A stretch of 28,594 nucleotides of DNA from Halovivax sp. Its GTDB lineage: Archaea > Halobacteriota > Halobacteria > Halobacteriales > Natrialbaceae. Below, piece by piece: positions 23,580-28,594 of the stretch; position 1 is the first letter of the stretch; every line of letters starts with the position of its first letter. The translations under genes and the position numbers were made by a program. The notes below the pieces were generated by a model. It saw nothing but the letters and a program-made list of their open reading frames with translations. It had not been told where the DNA came from and made no database searches. Location: NCBI GenBank assembly GCA_007119345.1, contig SKPV01000049.1, positions 1 through 28,594 on the forward strand, read 5' to 3'.

Positions 23580-24686
23580 ATGGAATCCGGACGCGTTCGG
23601 GAGTCGGTTTCGGACCTGACGTGGGAGGAGCGGTTCGGGCTACTCCTGGTGCTGGGTGTCGTGGTGATGGTTCTGGACCTCGTGAGGCGATTGGTCGTCG
23701 GCGAACTGGGGACCGGGAGATTTTCGACGTTCCTCTGGCGCGGTCTCGTCGACGGGTTGGTCATCGGACTCGCCGCGGTCGGGTTGTCGATGACCTACAG
23801 CATCCTCCGGTTCGCGAACTTCTCCCACGGCGATCTCGTGACGACCGGTGCGTTCACCGGCTGGACCGTCGCGTGGGTCATCGGCGGCATCGGGACGGCG
23901 GGTCTCGGATCGAGAATACTCGTGAACGCCGATCGGAGTACCTCCGCGCGCGAACTCGATCTCCACCTCTACGGGGAGCCGATCGCGATCGTGGCCGGAC
24001 TCCTGTTCGCCGCGGTGGCCACGATCCTCGTCGCGCTGGCGATCGACCGACTCGTCTACCGGCGGATGCGTAACGCGGGCGGGATTCCGTTGCTGATCGC
24101 GAGCGTCGGCGTCGCGCTGGCGTTGCGGTACATCATCGTGTTCTTCTACGGGGAGCGAACGCGCGGCGTGGTGCGGAGCTCGCCGGTGTTCGACCACTGG
24201 GTGATCTTCTGGACGGATTCGGTCGCCGTCCACCAGCTCGTCCTGGTCGTCTCGGCGGTCTCGCTGATGGTCGGGCTCCACCTCCTGTTACAGTACACGA
24301 AACTGGGGAAGGCGATGCGAGCGATGGCGGACAACCGCGATCTGGCGCTGATCACCGGCATCCCGACCGAACGGGTGATCCTGGCGACGTGGGTGATCGG
24401 GGCCGGGCTGACGGGCGTGGCCGGCTACCTGATCGTCCTCGAACAGGAGACGCTGAACTTCAACACCGGCTGGTTCCTCCTGCTCTTGATCTTCGCGGCG
24501 GTGATCCTCGGCGGGATCGGCTCGATCTACGGGGCGATCGCCGGCGGCCTGATCATCGGGCTCGTCGACAATCTGATGCTCGTCTGGATCTCCGGCGACC
24601 TCACCCGCGTGGCCGCGTTCCTGTTGATGATCCTGATACTCATCTACAGGCCGCAGGGACTGTTCGGAGGTGTTGAAACCGCATGA
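23580..24686 (+). CDS. livH: Branched-chain amino-acid-type ABC transporter permease (LivH)
   Basis: The 368-residue protein is an integral membrane permease of the LivH family, with about eight hydrophobic segments. Family landmarks are GLSMTYSILRFANFSHGDL, MRAMADNRDLALITGIPTERV, and LGGIGSIYGAIAGGLIIGLVDN near the C-terminus. It pairs with LivM to form the channel. The N-terminal 45 residues and the loop after the first permease helices (RILVNADRSTSARELDL) make it longer than E. coli LivH (about 308). The ATG at 23580 was chosen since earlier codons lie upstream of or inside the promoter. Its TGA overlaps the livM ATG. Confidence 0.93.
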   Translation: MESGRVRESVSDLTWEERFGLLLVLGVVVMVLDLVRRLVVGELGTGRFSTFLWRGLVDGLVIGLAAVGLSMTYSILRFANFSHGDLVTTGAFTGWTVAWVIGGIGTAGLGSRILVNADRSTSARELDLHLYGEPIAIVAGLLFAAVATILVALAIDRLVYRRMRNAGGIPLLIASVGVALALRYIIVFFYGERTRGVVRSSPVFDHWVIFWTDSVAVHQLVLVVSAVSLMVGLHLLLQYTKLGKAMRAMADNRDLALITGIPTERVILATWVIGAGLTGVAGYLIVLEQETLNFNTGWFLLLLIFAAVILGGIGSIYGAIAGGLIIGLVDNLMLVWISGDLTRVAAFLLMILILIYRPQGLFGGVETA

Positions 24687-26101
24687 CGGACGACCAACCG
24701 GACGACGGAGCGGGCGGTTCGGAATCGCCGGACGACGGAGCGGGCGGTTCGGAATCGCCGGACGACGGTGGCGGCGCGCTCGCCGACCGGTTCGAGGCGC
24801 TCCCGCGCTGGCAGACGGACCTGCTGCTCATCGCCGGGACGTTGCTGGGGGTCTACGTGCTACTCGCCGGGTTCGGGCTGATCGCCGGGCTGGACACCGA
24901 CGGGATCATCTCGACGCTCCGGGCCGTCACCTTCTTGGCGGCGGCGTACGCCCTCGTCGTCCTGGCGCTGAACCTCCACTGGGGGTACACCGGACTGTTC
25001 AACATCGGCGTCGCCGGCTTCATGGCGGTCGGTGCGTACACGATGGCGATGGCCACGGCCGACCCCGACGCGATCGGCACTCCGGGGCTCGGATTGCCGT
25101 TGGCCGTCGGCATCGTGCTCGGAATGATCGCGGCGGGACTGGTCGGGCTGATCGTGGTGCTCCCGGCCCTGCGGATCCGGGCGGACTACTTCGCGATCGT
25201 CACGCTCGCGTTCGCGGAGGTCATCCGGTTGCTGATCACCTCCGGGGCGCTTCGGGAATTCGAGATCGGCGGCCGCGAACTGGGCACCGGTGGCGGTGCG
25301 GGAATCTCGTTCCCGATGCTCGAGGCCGCCGTTCCGAACTGGATCCTCTATCGGGACGGCGACGCCGCCGAGGGGGCGAACCTATTCGGACAGCAGCTCC
25401 TCACGGTCACCAACACGCTCGGCATCGGACGGTCGAGGGTCGAGAACTGGCTGTACACCCTGACCCTGGTCCTGACCGTGGCGCTGGTGTTCTGGCTGCT
25501 CGTGCGCACCGGCAACTCGCCGTTCGGGCGGGTGCTGAAGGCGATCCGCGAGGACGAGCTCGCCGCGAAGTCCCTCGGCAAGAACACGAACCTGGTGAAG
25601 ATCAAGGTGTTCGTCCTCGGCTGTGCCATCATGGGGCTCGCGGGCATGCTCTGGCAGGGCCGAAACGGCTACGTCGATCCCAACGCGTTCCTGCCGATCG
25701 TCACGTTCTACATCTTCATCGCCCTGATCATCGGGGGTTCCGGCTCGAACACCGGCAGCGTGGTCGGCGCGTTCGTCTTCGTCGGCCTGCTCTTCGAGGG
25801 GCCGCCGTACGTACAGCGGATCGTCCGTCAGCGGATCGACCTCCCGAGCCCGAACACCTCCTACGAGGCGGTGGTGAGCGCGGATCCGGTGGCGATGCTC
25901 GGCTACGTGGTCGCCGAACTTCCGAACGTCCGCTTCATCCTGTTCGGCGTCATCCTGATCCTCCTGATGATCTACCGTCCGGACGGACTGTTGGGCCACC
26001 GCAACGAGCCGGCGTCCCCGCTCGACCTGCGGCGGGAACGGCCGCCGAGCGCGGGCGCGAGCGCCCCGGCGCGGGCCGACGGGGGTGGTGACGATGAGTG
26101 A
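24683..26101 (+). CDS. livM: Branched-chain amino-acid-type ABC transporter permease (LivM)
   Basis: The 472-residue protein is the second permease. Landmarks are ALVVLALNLHWGYTGLFNIGVAGFMAVGAY in pieces (LNLHWGYTGLFNIGVAGFMA), LRIRADYFAIVTLAFAEVIRL, GRVLKAIREDELAAKSLGKN, and LIIGGSGSNTGSVVGAFVF. Both ends are long: the first 30 residues hold an exact repeat of DDGAGGSESP, and the last 40 form a charged tail (SAGASAPARADGG). Both tails should be cytoplasmic. It overlaps livH by 4 nt and livG by 8 nt, which suggests translational coupling within the operon. Confidence 0.93.
   Translation: MTDDQPDDGAGGSESPDDGAGGSESPDDGGGALADRFEALPRWQTDLLLIAGTLLGVYVLLAGFGLIAGLDTDGIISTLRAVTFLAAAYALVVLALNLHWGYTGLFNIGVAGFMAVGAYTMAMATADPDAIGTPGLGLPLAVGIVLGMIAAGLVGLIVVLPALRIRADYFAIVTLAFAEVIRLLITSGALREFEIGGRELGTGGGAGISFPMLEAAVPNWILYRDGDAAEGANLFGQQLLTVTNTLGIGRSRVENWLYTLTLVLTVALVFWLLVRTGNSPFGRVLKAIREDELAAKSLGKNTNLVKIKVFVLGCAIMGLAGMLWQGRNGYVDPNAFLPIVTFYIFIALIIGGSGSNTGSVVGAFVFVGLLFEGPPYVQRIVRQRIDLPSPNTSYEAVVSADPVAMLGYVVAELPNVRFILFGVILILLMIYRPDGLLGHRNEPASPLDLRRERPPSAGASAPARADGGGDDE
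24701..24770 (+). repeat. 30-bp in-frame tandem repeat at the livM N-terminus
   Basis: Two identical 30-bp units (24701-24730 and 24731-24760) are followed by the first bases of a third. Each unit encodes DDGAGGSESP. Identity at the DNA level, including wobble positions, points to a recent duplication. Confidence 0.95.
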
Positions 26102-26924
26102 CGTCGATTCGGAGGACGTGGCCGCGGACGACCTCAACGCCGACGGCGTCGCGTCCGGCCCGCCGCTCCGGGTTACCGACCTCCGGAAGACCTTCGGCGG
26201 GGTCGTTGCCGTCGACGGCGTTGATTTCGCGATCGAACGCGGCTCAATCACCGGACTGATCGGACCGAACGGGGCGGGAAAATCCACGACGTTCAACCTG
26301 ATCACCGGCGTGCACGCCCCGGATTCGGGACAAGTCTTCCTGGAGGGTGAGGACATCACCGGGCTGCATCCGAACCAGATCGCCAATCGCGGGCTCGTGC
26401 GGACGTTCCAGATCGCCCGCGAGCTCAGCGAGATGACCGTTCTCGAGAACATGTTGCTGGCTTTCGAAGGCCAGCGGGGCGAATCCCTCTGGCGGTCGGT
26501 GACGCCGTTCGTGCGCGACGGAGTCGTCAAGCAGGAACGAGAACTGCTCGGACGGGTGTGGCGGACGCTCGAACTGTTCGAGATCGACCACCTCGCTCAC
26601 GAACAAGCGGGGACCCTCTCCGGCGGACAGCGAAAGCTGCTAGAACTGTCTCGCGCGCTGCTAACCGACCCCGAGATCCTGTTGTTGGACGAGCCGATGG
26701 CCGGCGTGAATCCGTCCCTCGAGAACAAGCTGCTGGATCGAATCCACGAACTGAAAGCTGAGGGCTACACATTCCTGCTCGTCGAACACGACATGGACGT
26801 CATCATGGAAAACTGCGAACACGTGATCGTGATGCACCAGGGTGCGGTGCTCTCGGAGGGAACGCCGGCGGAGATTCAGGCCGACGAACGGGTCATCGAG
26901 GCGTACCTCGGGGGTGATGTCTGA
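26094..26924 (+). CDS. livG: ABC transporter ATP-binding protein (LivG)
   Basis: The 276-residue ATPase powers the importer. It has Walker A GPNGAGKST (57-65), the signature LSGGQRKLLEL (175-185) and Walker B ILLLDEP (195-201), followed by MAGVNPSL and the H-loop VEHDMD. An insert of about 20 residues between the Q-loop and signature is typical of LivG. A 25-residue acidic N-terminal tail precedes the domain. The ATG at 26094 was preferred to the GTG at 26085 because a GGGGGTGGTGA stretch sits immediately before it. It ends with TGATG overlapping livF. Confidence 0.95.
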   Translation: MSDVDSEDVAADDLNADGVASGPPLRVTDLRKTFGGVVAVDGVDFAIERGSITGLIGPNGAGKSTTFNLITGVHAPDSGQVFLEGEDITGLHPNQIANRGLVRTFQIARELSEMTVLENMLLAFEGQRGESLWRSVTPFVRDGVVKQERELLGRVWRTLELFEIDHLAHEQAGTLSGGQRKLLELSRALLTDPEILLLDEPMAGVNPSLENKLLDRIHELKAEGYTFLLVEHDMDVIMENCEHVIVMHQGAVLSEGTPAEIQADERVIEAYLGGDV

Positions 26925-27622
26925 TGCTGGAAGTTTCAGAGCTGGATGCCGGTTACGGCGACCTCCAGGTGCTGTACGACGTCGATCTGGCCGTCGACGA
27001 CGGCGAGTACGTGACGGTCGTCGGACCGAACGGGGCCGGGAAGTCGACGGTCATGAAGTCCGTGTTCGGACTGACGACGTACATGGGCGGCAGCGTCGAG
27101 TTCCAGGGCGAGGAGATAAGCGGCCACCGGCCCGAGGAGATCATCACCCACGGGATCGGCTACGTTCCCCAGAACGACAACGTCTTCCCGTCGCTGACCG
27201 TCCGCGAGAACCTCGAGATGGGTGCGTACATCCTCGACGAGGTCCCCCAGGACGCGCTGAACGCGGTCTTCGACCGGTTCCCGATCCTCGAAGAGCGTCA
27301 GGACCAGAAGGCCGGCACCATGAGCGGCGGCCAGCAGCAGATGGTCGCGATGGGCCGAGCGCTGATGCTCGAGCCCGACCTACTGTTGCTGGACGAGCCG
27401 TCGGCCGGGCTCGCCCCGGACCTCGTCGACGACATGTTCGACCGGGTCGACATCATCAACGAGGCGGGGACAGCGGTGTTGATGGTCGAGCAGAACGCGA
27501 AGGAGGCCCTGCGTCGGTGCGACCGGGGTTACGTGGTCGTGCAGGGACGCAACAGATACGAGGACGAGGGGGAGGTGCTGCTCGCGGACGAACAGGTCAG
27601 ACGGGACTTCCTGGGCGGGTAA
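26924..27622 (+). CDS. livF: ABC transporter ATP-binding protein (LivF)
   Basis: The 232-residue protein is the second ATPase of the importer. It has Walker A GPNGAGKS (34-41), the signature MSGGQQQ (133-139), Walker B LLLLDEP (153-159) and the H-loop region VEQNAKEAL. Its length is normal. It overlaps the livG stop by one base and is the last gene of the operon. Confidence 0.95.
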   Translation: MLEVSELDAGYGDLQVLYDVDLAVDDGEYVTVVGPNGAGKSTVMKSVFGLTTYMGGSVEFQGEEISGHRPEEIITHGIGYVPQNDNVFPSLTVRENLEMGAYILDEVPQDALNAVFDRFPILEERQDQKAGTMSGGQQQMVAMGRALMLEPDLLLLDEPSAGLAPDLVDDMFDRVDIINEAGTAVLMVEQNAKEALRRCDRGYVVVQGRNRYEDEGEVLLADEQVRRDFLGG

Positions 27623-27989
27623 CCGACGCGTCGCGCGTTCGCAGTCGTCGACGCTGTACGATCGTCTTCTCGCCGGCGTAGCTGCAACTGCTCGTTCTCT
27701 CGCTGGCGTAGCTGGGGTCGATCGTCGACTGGAACGTCTCCCCGATGGATCGTGGCACCTCCCCCGAGAGTGTCACCGGCGTTCGCCTCACTCTACACGA
27801 TCGACACGTCCGGCGTTCGAGTCGGAACGAGCGGTCCGGTCGTTCGGTCGACCGGATCGACGGCCGGTGATCGGTACGTTCCTCGGCGGAGGGGTCCGAG
27901 GAGATGCCCGGGACCGTTCGGTCGCTGTCGTCTCGATCGAGCGCAAAAAGTGGTCGTGCGTGCTGAACCGCCGGCGGTTCGGTCTCGTC
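27623..27989. other. Non-coding gap between convergent liv genes
   Basis: This 367-nt gap holds a diverged 30-bp-spaced direct repeat (CTCGCCGGCGTAGCTG near 27669 and CTCGCTGGCGTAGCTG near 27699) after livF, and the palindromic terminator of the binding-protein gene at its right end. I see no gene or RNA in the remainder. Confidence 0.5.
27945..27980 (-). terminator. Palindrome plus T-run after the binding-protein gene
   Basis: GAACCGCCGGCGGTTC (27965-27980) is a perfect 16-bp palindrome just after the minus-strand stop codon. On that strand it is followed 15 nt later by TTTTT (27945-27949). The pair looks like a transcription terminator. Confidence 0.5.
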
Positions 27990-28594
27990 TCAGGCCTCGA
28001 AGTCGATGCTGTCGATGACCTCGATCTCGTAGTTCCCGAAGTCGTGGATGTCGTACGAGACGGCCGTCATGTCGCCGTTGTCGTCGAACTCGACCGGGCT
28101 CGAGGCACCCTGATAGTTGATGTCCTCGCCGTCGGCGGCCATCTCGACGGCGTCGGCGAAGTTGGACGGTCCGACCTCTTCGCCGCCGCCGCTCGTCACC
28201 GCTCGGACCTGTTCGCTCACCGTCGGTCCGTCGTTCTCGCCGCCGCGGAGGTTGGCGAGGATCTGGACCGCGCTCGCGTCGTACGCCTGCGCGTTGAACA
28301 CGCCGGGGCTGGTACCGTACTCGTCTTCGTACAGCTCGTTGAACGCGTCGACCTCCGGTCCGGCGGCGGCGGGCGAGGTTCCGATGACGTTGTCCATCGG
28401 GTTGTCGACGTCGTCCGGGAGGCCCGGTTCGATCAGGCCGTCGGTAACCATCACGGGAACCTCGTCGAACTCCCCGTAGAAGTCCCGGAAGATCTGGATG
28501 CCGCTGACGGGGAACGCCACCAGCATGAGGAAGTCGGGATCGTCGCCGAGGGCGCTCTCGAGTTCGGACGTGTACGACGACTGTTCCGGTTCGA
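27990..28594 (-). CDS. Branched-chain amino-acid-type substrate-binding protein, 5' end beyond window
   Basis: The visible 201 codons are the C-terminal part of a periplasmic-binding-protein type 1 (LivJ/LivK-like). The frame is open to the window edge, so the signal peptide and first lobe are missing. Seen are SYTSELESALGDDPDFLMLV, GIQIFRDFYGEF, VPVMVTDGLIEPG, NAQAYDASAVQILANL, and the C-terminal VSYDIHDFGNYEIEVIDSIDF. The protein should be lipid-anchored outside the cell and deliver the solute to LivHMGF. It lies convergent to the importer genes, not in their operon. The substrate is not proven; related proteins bind amino acids, amides or urea. Confidence 0.9.
   Translation of the reverse strand, partial: EPEQSSYTSELESALGDDPDFLMLVAFPVSGIQIFRDFYGEFDEVPVMVTDGLIEPGLPDDVDNPMDNVIGTSPAAAGPEVDAFNELYEDEYGTSPGVFNAQAYDASAVQILANLRGGENDGPTVSEQVRAVTSGGGEEVGPSNFADAVEMAADGEDINYQGASSPVEFDDNGDMTAVSYDIHDFGNYEIEVIDSIDFEA

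Overview
The window is chromosomal DNA from a halophilic archaeon (class Halobacteria). The evidence is very high GC with strong G/C preference at third codon positions, strongly acidic predicted proteins, leaderless genes with TATA boxes about 25-30 nt upstream of the start codon, and several haloarchaeal families (DUF5800, a probable DUF5820 protein, a bactofilin-like protein, a single-domain cold-shock protein). I see no tRNA, rRNA, CRISPR array, insertion sequence or integrase. The genus cannot be decided from the sequence alone.

Layout. 1-4.2 kb: a DUF192 gene and a large chemotaxis transducer on the minus strand, an HNH-like zinc protein on plus and DUF5800 on minus. 4.3-5.2 kb: a bactofilin/halofilin-like polymer-forming protein. 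5.4-10.0 kb: a FixA-FixB-FixCX electron-transfer flavoprotein operon, in which FixB carries a long acidic N-terminal extension and FixC is fused to the FixX ferredoxin, followed by a small unknown gene. 10.0-12.9 kb: small minus-strand genes (cold-shock protein, HEXXH membrane protein, UPF0179, zinc-ribbon membrane protein, DUF5820-like). 13.4-21.2 kb: a four-gene stress-kinase operon, prkA - second PrkA-like ATPase - yeaH (DUF444, vWA) - spoVR, behind a long leader with a perfect 9-bp dyad and a GC-rich hairpin. 21.3-23.4 kb: YjbQ, glycerophosphodiester phosphodiesterase and a short-chain dehydrogenase. 23.6-28.6 kb: a branched-chain amino-acid-type ABC importer (livH-livM-livG-livF) with a convergent, truncated substrate-binding protein gene.

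The Fix proteins should pass electrons from a soluble flavoprotein to the quinone pool. The PrkA/PrkA-like/YeaH/SpoVR set is the archaeal version of the bacterial yeaG-yeaH-ycgB group, a poorly understood starvation-linked kinase system. The Liv genes form one importer, with permeases and ATPases on plus and the binding protein on minus.

The most unusual observation is structural. Each of the three junctions of the PrkA operon contains a duplicated translation-initiation region: start codon plus flanking bases at one, Shine-Dalgarno-like sequence plus start codon at two. Each duplication leaves a short ORF that begins at or just after the upstream stop and ends just past the downstream start. 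The window also holds many short tandem duplications with unrelated periods (15, 21, 30, 34, 38, 46 and 50 bp). Three of these copy the 3' end of a gene, two including the stop codon itself. This suggests ongoing slippage or micro-duplication that remodels gene ends and, in the PrkA operon, possibly translational coupling.
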